Source: Desulfovibrionales bacterium (GTDB lineage: Bacteria; Desulfobacterota; Desulfovibrionia; Desulfovibrionales; Desulfovibrionaceae). Taken from it: a DNA stretch of 57,152 bases. Position numbers and translations under genes: made by a program. How positions within the stretch are numbered: the first letter of the stretch is position 1; the number at the start of each line of letters is the position of its first letter. The notes under the pieces are model-generated. The model was not told the origin of the DNA and made no database searches. It worked only from the letters and a program-made list of their open reading frames with translations. The stretch spans positions 1 through 57,152 of the forward strand of contig JASGMV010000020.1 in assembly GCA_030156255.1 (NCBI GenBank), read 5' to 3'. Of the stretch, positions 42,689 through 50,938 are shown piece by piece.

Positions 42689-43502
42689 AAAGAGCTCCTT
42701 CCCGCCAGCTTTCGGCGGCGGACTCCAGTTTTTTCAGTCCTTGGATGCTCAGGCCTTTGGACCGGGGAACGCAGAGCATGTTGATGCAAACGAGCTTGCC
42801 GAACACGTTTTCCGAGACCTTGGCGGCGTTTTCAGGGTTGAAGAACATGGGCAGGTGCCAGTAGCAGTCGCAGCCGAAATCGAACAGCGTCTGGACCAGG
42901 TCCGCGGAGCGCGCCTCCTCGCTGTTCTCTATATAGATGAACGGCTGGTGCGTTTTGATGATGCGCTCGGCGCCCAGCAGCGCCTCAAGCTCCATGCCCT
43001 CCACGTCGATCTTGATCAATTGGCAGTTCGGCAGCTTGAGCTGGTCCAGACAGACGACGGGGATTTCCTCTCCCTGCTGGCTGTCGGACAACCTGGCTGC
43101 GCCGAAATTCTGGGGTGCGGAGAGGTCGAGGTTCGGCATGAAGCCGACGCCTTGCGCCGCGCCCAAGGCGTTATTGAAGGTGTGGACATTGCCGAGTCCG
43201 TTGAGGGCGAGGTTTGCGCACAGCATCTGGTGCAAGGCCCGTTGCGGTTCGAAGGACGCGACCCTGCCTTCCGGGCCCACGGCCGCGGCGAAGCATTGGG
43301 TGTGCACGCCGATGTTGGCGCCCGCGTCCACAACCACGCCGCCGGGTTTGATCAATTGCAGCAGCAAACCGAGTTCGTTTTCCTGGGCTTCGTGGTACAA
43401 TTCCAGGGAGCGGCCGATGAAGAGGTCGTTGACGTTGTACAAGGTCAGGCCTCGTCGGCAGGGCCGAAGCCGCAACGGGCCGTTTTCAACGAGAAACTGC
43501 AT
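42675..43502 (-). CDS. FkbM family SAM-dependent methyltransferase
   Basis: This 275-residue enzyme has SAM-binding motif I VVVDAGANIGVHTQCFA, an acidic residue in VASFEPQRALHQM and the FkbM signature NCQLIKIDVEGMELEAL. An AGGAGG site 6 bases upstream selects the ATG at 43502. FkbM proteins O-methylate sugars or other small molecules; the substrate here is unknown. The start is 127 bases from a divergent small gene, and the stop lies inside the start region of the DMT transporter gene. Confidence 0.9.
   Translation of the reverse strand: MQFLVENGPLRLRPCRRGLTLYNVNDLFIGRSLELYHEAQENELGLLLQLIKPGGVVVDAGANIGVHTQCFAAAVGPEGRVASFEPQRALHQMLCANLALNGLGNVHTFNNALGAAQGVGFMPNLDLSAPQNFGAARLSDSQQGEEIPVVCLDQLKLPNCQLIKIDVEGMELEALLGAERIIKTHQPFIYIENSEEARSADLVQTLFDFGCDCYWHLPMFFNPENAAKVSENVFGKLVCINMLCVPRSKGLSIQGLKKLESAAESWREGALYLGA
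42695..42700 (-). promoter_or_regulatory. Ribosome-binding site supporting the ATC start
   Basis: AAGGAG on the minus strand is followed by CTCTTT and then ATC, the ideal 6-base spacing. No other start codon is in frame within the reading frame upstream of helix 1. Confidence 0.6.
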
Positions 43503-43629
43503 GGAAGGCCTCCTGGTTTTCGAGCGCCGCGGAAGGGGGCTTGGCCGCATGCGCGGGCGGCGTTGGAATCTTGCGTTGGCCGCGCCCCCATCGTATAATT
43601 CGCGCAAAAGCGCGAGTAAAGGGGGCGTT

Positions 43630-43953
43630 GTGGACGACGTTCGCGTTTATGGCGACGTGTACGGCCTGTCGGCCGAGGGTTTCGAGCGTTTGCGGGGGGA
43701 GATTCCCTTCGAGCAGATAGCCTACGCCGACGGCGTGTTGCGCGTGGACCACGAGGGCAAGTACATCGACGTGGAGGGGTTCATCGAGGCCGTGCAGCGC
43801 GAGATGGATCCGGACGGCTGGGCGCACGTGGATTTCATCGACCACGTGGACTGGCTGGTCCATCGGTATGCGATCGGCAAGGAAGCTGTGCGGGTCAAGA
43901 CGGTCAGCCCCAACGAGGTGCTGGAGCCCGGCAAGGATGAATTCGGGGCGTGA
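43630..43953 (+). CDS. Hypothetical protein, 107 residues
   Basis: The small acidic protein starts with GTG after a G-rich stretch (AAAGGGGGCG) and reads VDDVRVYGDVYGLSAEGFER and onward, with IAYADGVLRVDHEGKYIDVEGF and WAHVDFIDHVDWLVHRY. It has no signal, membrane helix or Cys. The balanced composition and clean frame support a real gene, and similar proteins occur, I believe, in Desulfovibrio genomes. Its stop abuts the convergent cold-shock gene. Confidence 0.72.
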   Translation: MDDVRVYGDVYGLSAEGFERLRGEIPFEQIAYADGVLRVDHEGKYIDVEGFIEAVQREMDPDGWAHVDFIDHVDWLVHRYAIGKEAVRVKTVSPNEVLEPGKDEFGA

Positions 43954-44163
43954 TCAGCCTTCCATGATCTCAACGTTGGCGGCCTTTTTGCCGGCGTCGT
44001 CATCCATGGGGTCAAATCGAACGCGTTCGCCGACATTCAGGGTTTTGAATCCCTTGCGATGGATTTCCGTGTAATGCACAAAAAAATCCTCGCCGGACTC
44101 GGACTGGATGAACCCGAATCCTTTTCTTTCGCTGAACCAGACAACAACGCCTTCGGACTTCAT
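43954..44163 (-). CDS. Cold-shock domain protein (CspA family)
   Basis: This 69-residue single OB-fold protein binds single-stranded RNA/DNA and acts as an RNA chaperone. RNP1 (KGFGFIQ) and RNP2 (FFVHYTEI) are intact, and the C-terminal GERVRFDPMDDDAGKKAANV is typical. It lies 54 bases downstream of the IF-1 gene on the same strand; co-expression of the two translation-related genes is plausible. Confidence 0.96.
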   Translation of the reverse strand: MKSEGVVVWFSERKGFGFIQSESGEDFFVHYTEIHRKGFKTLNVGERVRFDPMDDDAGKKAANVEIMEG

Positions 44164-44217
44164 GGATTGACGTCTCCGGCGGCGGGTCGTTGCGTTGTGG
44201 TCCGCCGGCCGGGGCGG

Positions 44218-44436
44218 CTAACGGAGCCGGTAGGTGATTCGTCCGCGGGTCAGGTCGTAAGGGGACAACTCCACCTTGACCTTGTCGCCCGGTAAAATGC
44301 GAATGTAGTGCTTGCGCATTTTGCCCGAGATATGCCCTAAGACGTTGTGGCCATTCTGCAACTCAACGCGGAACATCGCGTTGGGAAGGGCTTCCTGAAT
44401 GACCCCCTCGACCTCAATGGCGTCTTCTTTGGCCAT
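44218..44436 (-). CDS. infA: Translation initiation factor IF-1
   Basis: IF-1 occupies the ribosomal A site during initiation. The 72 residues, from [20 protein letters not shown] to [15 protein letters not shown], match the full-length family with no gaps, including [19 protein letters not shown]. It stands apart from other ribosomal genes. A GGGAGAG site precedes the ATG. Confidence 0.98.
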   Translation of the reverse strand: MAKEDAIEVEGVIQEALPNAMFRVELQNGHNVLGHISGKMRKHYIRILPGDKVKVELSPYDLTRGRITYRLR

Positions 44437-44659
44437 TGCTTCTCTCCCGCCTCATAAAGAAATCGGACACGTGCCTCTATATACGCTTGGGCGACGCCTG
44501 TAAATAGCCGCAAGCAGCCGGGCTGCAAAGTTTTGCGCAGCCGGCGTTTTTTTACCGGGAAATCGACTCCTCCTCGCTTCACTCGGACGGCCAAACGCAT
44601 TACAGTAGGCGCAAGCCCCGGTATGAGCGTATGCGCCGGGGCGGAGCGTCGGAGGAGCC

Positions 44660-46654
44660 ATGTCTCAAGGATTGGAGCGGATTATGATCGTGGACGACGA
44701 CGAGGGCGTGCGTCGCATGCTCAACGCCTTCGTGCGCCGCGAAGGCTTTGTCGCCAGGGATTTTCATCGGCCCAGCCAGGCGTTGCGGGCCCTTGAGTCC
44801 GAGGCTTTCGATTTGGCGTTCGTTGACATCCACCTTCCGGAAATGGATGGCCTGGAGCTGGCCAAAAGGCTGCGCGAAAGGCTCCCGGAGCTGACCATCG
44901 TCTTCGTCACCGGTTTCGAATCCCTGGAAAGCGCTGTGGGCGCTATCCGGTTGGGCGCATACGACTATATCAAGAAACCCTTCGACCAGAGCGAGTTGAC
45001 CTTCACTCTGGAACGCTACCGGCTGCGGCGGCGGCTCCGGCAACGGGCGGCCACGGCCGAACGGCGCCACTCTCTGTTGTTGCAGCACGTTCCGGTGCTT
45101 ATTTTTTTGCTGAAGCCGGACTTGGAGCTCGCCTACATCAATAACGCCTGCGCCTCCATGCTCGGTTATGAACGCTCCGAGGCCGTGGAGTCCAGGCAAT
45201 GGCTCATGGAGCGCATCCACCCCGACGACAGGGAGAAAATGCGACGGCTTTTTTTGGCGTCCGTGGACCGCTACACTCCCTTTTCCGCGGAGTTCCGCAT
45301 TCTGCACAAAGAGGGCTTCGTCATTCACGCCATCGCCAAAAGCATTCCCCGCCAGGACTTTGGCGATCCCGAGGAAGGAGAGGATGGCGGAGACCATTTG
45401 CTGGAGTGCGCCTTGATGGACATCACCGACCGCGTGCTGCTGGAGCAGCGGCTGGTGCAGGACGAAAAGCTCAAAACTTTGGGCGCCATTGCGGCCGAGG
45501 TCGCCCACGAGATACGCAACCCGTTGATGGCCATCGGCGGCTTCGCCCGCCGGCTTCAGAAAAAGGCGTCGGGTTTGGCCGAATCCGAAATCATCCTGCG
45601 CGAGGCCGAGCGGCTGGAGAGTCTTCTGGATCGCATCAACAACTATTTGACTCCGGTGAACCTGCGCCGGGACGTTTGCCAGGCGGGGGACGCGTTGGTC
45701 GAGGCCTTGGAGCTGCTGGCCTCTCGTATCGAGGAGCGGGGCGTGAAGCCGCGCCTCAAACTGGCCAAGGGCCTGCCCGACGTGTACGCGGACGCCGGAG
45801 TGTTGCGCCAGATATTCGTCAACGCCGTGCTGAACGCGGTGAAAGTGTGCAAACCCGGAGGCGAACTCACCGTGCGGGCCATGTTGCGCGGCGACCACAT
45901 CCACGTGGAGATTACCGCCGAGCTTCCGGGCAATACGGGGGTGGACCCCGAGCTGCTGCTGGCGCCGTTCAGCGAAACGGATGGACACATCGGGCTCGCC
46001 TTGAGCCGCCGGTTGGTCAAGCACATGGGGGGATTGCTTACCGTCGAGGGCGACGGTGCGTCGGTCTCCTTCCGCATTACCCTGCCGCGCCATGACCGGG
46101 TGGAGCTTCTTGAAGGATCCCTGGTCAGCGGTGAATCCTCCGCGGAAACAGCGCCGGAGGAATCGTTTGGCCTGAAGGAGCCTGGCGCGTTTCACGACCT
46201 CTTTCATAAGGAATGGCGGAGGCAGGCCCGGGAAATGAAGCCGTTGAGCTTGGCTATGGTCGGCCTGGACCATTTCGAAGTTTACCGGGAGCGGCGCGGC
46301 GAGCGGGAAGCGCAACGCGTCATGGACGCGGTGGGCGGCGCCGTGGGCGCGCGCCTTCGACGGCCGGCCGATTTCGCGGCCCTGTTCACCGACGGTTGTT
46401 TCGCCATGGTGCTGCCCGGCGTCGGACCGGAGGGCGCGGCCAAGATCGGCTGGGACACGGTGGAGACCGTGGCTGGCCTTTGTCTTCCCAGCGGAGTAGA
46501 GTCCGGCCTGCGTTACCTGACGGTGTCCGTAGGAACGGCCACCTGCGCCCCCGGCCCCGACCTGACCCCGGAAGACCTCATTTGCGAGGCCGCCCAGGCC
46601 CTCAAGTTGGCCCGGGCCAAGGGATCGGGCCAACTGGTGCAGGCGGGCCTCTAA
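44660..46654 (+). CDS. Multidomain receiver-PAS-histidine kinase with GGDEF-like C-terminus
   Basis: This soluble signalling protein of 664 residues has, in order: a receiver (1-120; D56 in AFVDIHLPEMDG), a PAS domain (about 135-265), HisKA with H283 in AAEVAHEIRNPLMAI, and an HATPase domain (about 380-490) with N box NAVLNAVKVC but no clear DxGxG, plus GLALSRRLVKHMGG. The C-terminal ~165 residues resemble a GGDEF domain (LSLAMVGLDHFEVYRERRG, YLTVSVGTATCAP) with the signature degraded to TDGCFAMVLPG. Diguanylate cyclase activity is therefore unlikely. It has a strong GGAGGAG site and stands alone upstream of fumC. Confidence 0.88.
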   Translation: MSQGLERIMIVDDDEGVRRMLNAFVRREGFVARDFHRPSQALRALESEAFDLAFVDIHLPEMDGLELAKRLRERLPELTIVFVTGFESLESAVGAIRLGAYDYIKKPFDQSELTFTLERYRLRRRLRQRAATAERRHSLLLQHVPVLIFLLKPDLELAYINNACASMLGYERSEAVESRQWLMERIHPDDREKMRRLFLASVDRYTPFSAEFRILHKEGFVIHAIAKSIPRQDFGDPEEGEDGGDHLLECALMDITDRVLLEQRLVQDEKLKTLGAIAAEVAHEIRNPLMAIGGFARRLQKKASGLAESEIILREAERLESLLDRINNYLTPVNLRRDVCQAGDALVEALELLASRIEERGVKPRLKLAKGLPDVYADAGVLRQIFVNAVLNAVKVCKPGGELTVRAMLRGDHIHVEITAELPGNTGVDPELLLAPFSETDGHIGLALSRRLVKHMGGLLTVEGDGASVSFRITLPRHDRVELLEGSLVSGESSAETAPEESFGLKEPGAFHDLFHKEWRRQAREMKPLSLAMVGLDHFEVYRERRGEREAQRVMDAVGGAVGARLRRPADFAALFTDGCFAMVLPGVGPEGAAKIGWDTVETVAGLCLPSGVESGLRYLTVSVGTATCAPGPDLTPEDLICEAAQALKLARAKGSGQLVQAGL

Positions 46655-46682
46655 CCCCACGATTTTCCGCGGGGCTTTTTTT
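46655..46682 (+). terminator. Rho-independent terminator of the multidomain kinase gene
   Basis: CCCCACG, a 6-base loop and CGCGGGG (one A-C mismatch) are followed by CTTTTTTT directly after the stop codon. Confidence 0.8.
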
Positions 46683-46711
46683 GCGCTCCGCGAATCCCGC
46701 AAGGAGGGATA

Positions 46712-48124
46712 ATGCCGGCCTATCGAATCGAGACCGACAGTCTTGGCGAGGTGAAAACGCCTTCGGACAAGCTGTGGGGCGCCCAGACCCAGCGGGCGCT
46801 CGAACATTTTCGGATTGGAAACGACCCCATGCCGCGGGAGATGATCCAAGCCTACGCCGTGTTGAAAAAGGCCGCGGCCCTGGCCAACCATCAATGCGGC
46901 CGGCTCGCGCTTGAATTGCGGGACCTTATCGTCCAGGCGTGCGATGAAATGCTGGCGGGCGACCTCGACGAGCATTTTCCCCTGGGCGTTTGGATGTCCG
47001 GCAGCGGGACCCAGTTCAACATGAACGTCAATGAGGTCGTCTCCAACCGCTGCAGCCAGTTGGCCGGCATGGAGCCGGGGAGTAAGAAGCCGGTGCATCC
47101 CAACGACCACGTCAATATGTCCCAGTCCACCAACGACAGTTTTCCCTCGGCCATGTGCATCGCCGCGGCCAAGGCGACGAAAGAACTCTTGATTCCTTCT
47201 GTCGATGCACTGCGCGCCGCGCTTGCGGCCAAGGCCGACGAGTGGGGCGACATCGTCAAGGTCGGCCGGACGCACCTGCAGGACGCAACCCCCATGACCT
47301 TGGGCCAGGAGTTTTCCGGCTATGCGGCCATGGTCGGCGACGGCGTCGTTCGGCTGGAGCAGGCCCTGGAGGCGGTGTATCCATTGACATTGGGCGGGAC
47401 GGCCATCGGAACCGGCGTCAACGCGGCCCCCGGATTCGCCCGGGCCGCCACGGCCAGCATCGCCGAGTTGTCCGGCCTGCCGTTCACGCCCGTGCGCAAC
47501 AGGTTCGCCGCCCAGGGCTCGCACGACGCGCTGGTCCATCTGAGCGCGATCGTGAAGACTTTGGCCGGCTCCCTGTACAAGATCGCAAACGACATTCGGC
47601 TGCTGGCTTGCGGGCCGCGTTGCGGAATCGGCGAACTTGTTCTGCCTTCCAATGAACCTGGTTCGTCCATCATGCCCGGCAAGGTCAATCCGACCCAGTG
47701 CGAAGTGCTGGCCATGGTCGCCGTCCAGGCGATGGCCAACGACACGGCCGTAGCCTTGGGAGGCGCTTCCGGCTATCTGGAAATGAACGTCTACAAGCCG
47801 CTGATCATACGCAATCTGCTGCACTCCGTTCATCTGCTGGCCGACGGTTGCCGCGGCTTCCGCGTCCATCTGGTCGAAGGGATGGCCCCGGACCGCAAGC
47901 GCATCGAGTCCTACGTGGAGCGCTGTTTGATGCTGGCCACGGCCTTGAACCCCGTCATCGGCTACGACAAGGCTTCGGAGACGGCGCATTACGCCTTGGA
48001 GCGCGATCTTTCTCTGAAGGAGGCCGCCCTGCGGTTGGGCGTGGTTTCGGCCGAGGAGTTCGACAGGGTCGCCGATCCGCGCCGAATGGCCGGGCTGGAC
48101 GCTCCTCCCGATTCGGCCGATTGA
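46712..48124 (+). CDS. fumC: Fumarate hydratase class II
   Basis: This homotetrameric, iron-independent fumarase interconverts fumarate and L-malate in the TCA cycle or reductive branch. The 470 residues include the start [20 protein letters not shown], the substrate loop [31 protein letters not shown], the catalytic-His region [12 protein letters not shown] and the mobile loop with catalytic Ser [15 protein letters not shown]. Length is normal. An AAGGAGG precedes the ATG. Close relatives (aspartase) share the fold, but these residues fit FumC. Confidence 0.94.
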   Translation: MPAYRIETDSLGEVKTPSDKLWGAQTQRALEHFRIGNDPMPREMIQAYAVLKKAAALANHQCGRLALELRDLIVQACDEMLAGDLDEHFPLGVWMSGSGTQFNMNVNEVVSNRCSQLAGMEPGSKKPVHPNDHVNMSQSTNDSFPSAMCIAAAKATKELLIPSVDALRAALAAKADEWGDIVKVGRTHLQDATPMTLGQEFSGYAAMVGDGVVRLEQALEAVYPLTLGGTAIGTGVNAAPGFARAATASIAELSGLPFTPVRNRFAAQGSHDALVHLSAIVKTLAGSLYKIANDIRLLACGPRCGIGELVLPSNEPGSSIMPGKVNPTQCEVLAMVAVQAMANDTAVALGGASGYLEMNVYKPLIIRNLLHSVHLLADGCRGFRVHLVEGMAPDRKRIESYVERCLMLATALNPVIGYDKASETAHYALERDLSLKEAALRLGVVSAEEFDRVADPRRMAGLDAPPDSAD

Positions 48125-48140
48125 CGCCGGATCGCGCCTG

Positions 48141-48199
48141 GAGCCTTTCGCGGCGAGGAGCTGCGAACAAATTTTCGCCGAGCGGATGAAGTTTGAAAC
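48141..48199 (+). repeat. Dispersed palindromic repeat, copy 3 (diverged)
   Basis: GAGCCTTTCGCGGCGAGGA, then TGCGAACAAAT and GAGCGG, aligns with the second half of copy 1 read on the minus strand (GCATTTCGCGGCAAGGATTTGCGAGCAAAT...GAGCGG). It lies between convergent fumC and polA, directly beside a larger palindrome. Confidence 0.5.
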
Positions 48200-48242
48200 A
48201 ATCCATGAGACGGAAAGATTCGTTTTCCGGTTCATGGATTGT
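48198..48242. terminator. Long palindrome between fumC and polA
   Basis: ACAATCCATGA (48198-48208) and TCATGGATTGT (48232-48242) are perfect arms; inner CGGAAA/TTTCCG also pair, giving a 45-base hairpin. It sits between convergent genes and can fold on both strands. On the minus strand TTTCAAACTT follows. It may be a bidirectional terminator or a small palindromic element. Confidence 0.55.
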
Positions 48243-48301
48243 CCCGTATAAAAGTTTTGGAGGTTCTTAAGCCGCCGGAGGCGTTCTTCTCTTACTGTGC
48301 A

Positions 48302-50926
48302 TCAATGCGCTTCGCCCCAGTTTTCGCCCGTTCCGGCGTCCACCTTGAGGGGGACGCGCAGGCTCGCCACCCCGGCCATGTGCGCCACGAGCAGGTTCTT
48401 GGCCTGTTCGGCGTTTTCGGCCGGCGCCTCGACCACCAGTTCGTCGTGCACCTGAAGCACCAGTTCGGCGGACAGGCCGGCCAGTTCCGGATCGGCGTGA
48501 ACGCGCAGCATGGCCCGCTTGATGATGTCCGCGGCGCTGCCCTGAATGACCGTGTTCACGGCCTGCCGCCGGGCCTGGGCCGCGAGATTCTGGTTGCGGG
48601 ATGACAGCTCGGGCAGAAGCCGGCGGCGGCCGGCCCAGGTGGTGACGTACCCGTTGGATTCCGCTTCGTGGATGAGCCCGTCGTAGAAGGATTTCAGGGT
48701 GGCCAGCTTCTCGAAATAGCGTTCGATGAACTCCTTGGCCTCCTTGAGGGGAATGGACAGCTCCCTGGCCAACTTCTGGGGCCCCATGCCGTAGATGAGC
48801 CCGAAGTTGATGGTCTTGGCCTGCCGGCGCATGTCCGGCGCCACGTCCCCCGCCGCGACGTCGAACAGCAGCGCCGCGGTGGCGCTGTGGATGTCCTCGT
48901 CGTTGGCGAAGGCCGCAAGCAAGGCCGGGTCCTGGGAGAAATGCGCCAGCACGCGCAGTTCGATCTGTGAATAGTCCGCCGCGACCAGCAGGTTGCCGGG
49001 CGCCGAGGTGAAGCAGGCGCGCATCCGCTTGCCGTGGGGGCCGCGGATGGGGATGTTCTGGAGGTTGGGGTTGGACGAGGAAAGCCGGCCCGTGGCCGTG
49101 GCGGTCTGGTTGAACGTGGTGTGGATGCGCCCGTCTTTTCCGGTCAGCTTGGGAAAGGGCGCAAGGTAGGTGGAGCGCAGCTTCTCCAGCCTTCGGTACT
49201 CCAAAATCAGCTCGATGACGGGATGGGCGCCGCGCAGCTTCTCCAGGGCGTCCACAGAGGTGGACAACGCGCCCCCGGCCGTTTTGCCGGCCGGCTTGAG
49301 GCCCAGCTTGCCGAACAGGACCTCTCCCATCTGCTGGCTTGAGCGGATGTTGAACTCTCCTCCGGCCTGATCGTATATCTCGCGGGTCAGCCGGTCCAGT
49401 TCTCCGCTGACTTCCTGAAGGTAATCGGCGAAGGCCTTCTGATCGATATGCACGCCGGCGCGCTCCATGTCCGCAAGGACCACGGTCAAAGGCGTCTCCA
49501 AATCGCGCAGAAGCTCCAGCAATCCGGCGTCGCGCAGCCGCCGGCGCAAGGCCTCGTACACGGCCCCGGCGCCGAGTCCGGGCCGCCCGCGCGGCGGCGG
49601 GTCGGTCTCGGGGTCGCTGTCCAGGGCCATGATCAACCGCTCCAGGGAATAATTGCGCTCCTCGGGAGCGAGCAGATAGGCGGCCAGCCCCAGATCGAAA
49701 AGCTTGTCCAGGGCCAGATCGCGAGCCGACGGCGCCAGCCGGAACAGGTCCTTGAGGTCGGGCGACGCAATGACCCGGGCTTTCGCCAGAGCGGGAATCA
49801 GCGTTTCCGGCCGGCCCGCCCAGAAAATTTCTTCTCCGTCAACGCCCAGATACAGGCCCTTGTCCTTCGGGACCAGGCCGGCGACCCGCCCTTCCAGAGC
49901 CGGCAAAGACTTCGCCTCCGCGACGGATTTGATCTCCGGAGCCGGAGCAGCCTCGCTTTTCGGCTCGGCGAACAAGGAGGCCTGCTGTTGGCCGCGCGGG
50001 GTCCGTTTCTCGGGCTTGGGGGTTGGCGCGGCGGAGTATTGGCCGGTCATGGCCTTGAACTCCCGGGCCAGCGAACGAAATTCGAATTCGGACAGGAACT
50101 CGGCCATCGGACCGGGATCGAGAGGCTTTCGCTCGAAGTCCTCCAGCCGGCGCTCCAGGCTCCAGTCGGTCTTGAGGCGCGTCAGCTTCCGGTAGACGAA
50201 GGCGTCCTCGATGTGGGGCTCGATCTTTTTTTTCGCGGCCTTGGGCAGCTGGTCGAGGTTGTCGCGGATGGCCTCCAGGGTCGGAAAGTCCTTCATGACG
50301 CTGAGAGCGGTCTTGGGACCCACGCCGGGCACGCCGGGAATATTGTCCGCGGAGTCGCCGATGAGCGCCTGGTAGTCCGGCCAGTTGCCCGGTGCGAGCC
50401 CGGTCTCCTCCTCGAATGATCGCAGGTCGATGAGCTTTTCGTTCTTGGCGCCCGGGTCCCAGATGTAGACGCGTTCGTCCAGGCATTGCTTGAGGTCTTT
50501 GTCCGGCCCCAGAATGACGACGGGCCGTTCGCTCTTGAAGCGATCGGCCATGGAGGCGATGGCGTCGTCGGCCTCCACTTCCCGGGTGGTCTCCTCGAAC
50601 AGGCCAAGCAGGGAGACGGCCCGCTTGAGCGGCTCCACCTGCTGAATCAGAGGCTCCGGCGTCGCCGGACGATTGGCCTTGTATTCGGGATACAGCCCGG
50701 ATCGAAAAGTCGGCCCCTTGCCGTCGAGAAAAAACGCGACGTAGCGGGGATTTTCCTCGCGCAGCAGCTTGAGAAGGATGCGCAGAATGATGAACAGGGC
50801 GTTGGTGGGAAAGCCGTCCGAACGCTTGAGGTCGGGGAAGGCGTAAAATCCACGATAAAAATAAGCGGTCCCGTCGATGAGGTACAGGGGCTCTTCGTCA
50901 AGCCCGAGGCGTTCTTTGAGGGTCAT
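48302..50926 (-). CDS. polA: DNA polymerase I with inactive proofreading domain
   Basis: PolA fills gaps and removes RNA primers or damaged strands. The 874 residues comprise a 5'-nuclease (1-290; LYLIDGTAYFYRGF, EADDAIASMAD, GDSADNIPGVPGVGPKTA), a 3'-5' exonuclease-like region (about 340-480) and the polymerase (motif A DYSQIELRVLAHFSQD, motif B RRQAKTINFGLIYGMG, motif C VHDELVVEAP). The exonuclease region lacks the DxE motif (sequence GRVAGLVPKDKG) and the last Asp, so proofreading is probably lost, as in Taq-type enzymes. It is last in an operon led by an EndoQ-UvrD fusion. Confidence 0.96.
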   Translation of the reverse strand: MTLKERLGLDEEPLYLIDGTAYFYRGFYAFPDLKRSDGFPTNALFIILRILLKLLREENPRYVAFFLDGKGPTFRSGLYPEYKANRPATPEPLIQQVEPLKRAVSLLGLFEETTREVEADDAIASMADRFKSERPVVILGPDKDLKQCLDERVYIWDPGAKNEKLIDLRSFEEETGLAPGNWPDYQALIGDSADNIPGVPGVGPKTALSVMKDFPTLEAIRDNLDQLPKAAKKKIEPHIEDAFVYRKLTRLKTDWSLERRLEDFERKPLDPGPMAEFLSEFEFRSLAREFKAMTGQYSAAPTPKPEKRTPRGQQQASLFAEPKSEAAPAPEIKSVAEAKSLPALEGRVAGLVPKDKGLYLGVDGEEIFWAGRPETLIPALAKARVIASPDLKDLFRLAPSARDLALDKLFDLGLAAYLLAPEERNYSLERLIMALDSDPETDPPPRGRPGLGAGAVYEALRRRLRDAGLLELLRDLETPLTVVLADMERAGVHIDQKAFADYLQEVSGELDRLTREIYDQAGGEFNIRSSQQMGEVLFGKLGLKPAGKTAGGALSTSVDALEKLRGAHPVIELILEYRRLEKLRSTYLAPFPKLTGKDGRIHTTFNQTATATGRLSSSNPNLQNIPIRGPHGKRMRACFTSAPGNLLVAADYSQIELRVLAHFSQDPALLAAFANDEDIHSATAALLFDVAAGDVAPDMRRQAKTINFGLIYGMGPQKLARELSIPLKEAKEFIERYFEKLATLKSFYDGLIHEAESNGYVTTWAGRRRLLPELSSRNQNLAAQARRQAVNTVIQGSAADIIKRAMLRVHADPELAGLSAELVLQVHDELVVEAPAENAEQAKNLLVAHMAGVASLRVPLKVDAGTGENWGEAH

Positions 50927-50938
50927 GGTTGTCCGGGG

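Noticed and set aside
44600-48235. Minus-strand open frame of 1211 codons opposite the kinase and fumC genes
   Set aside because: It is antisense to two clear genes, has no recognisable domain, and long antisense frames are expected in GC-rich DNA.
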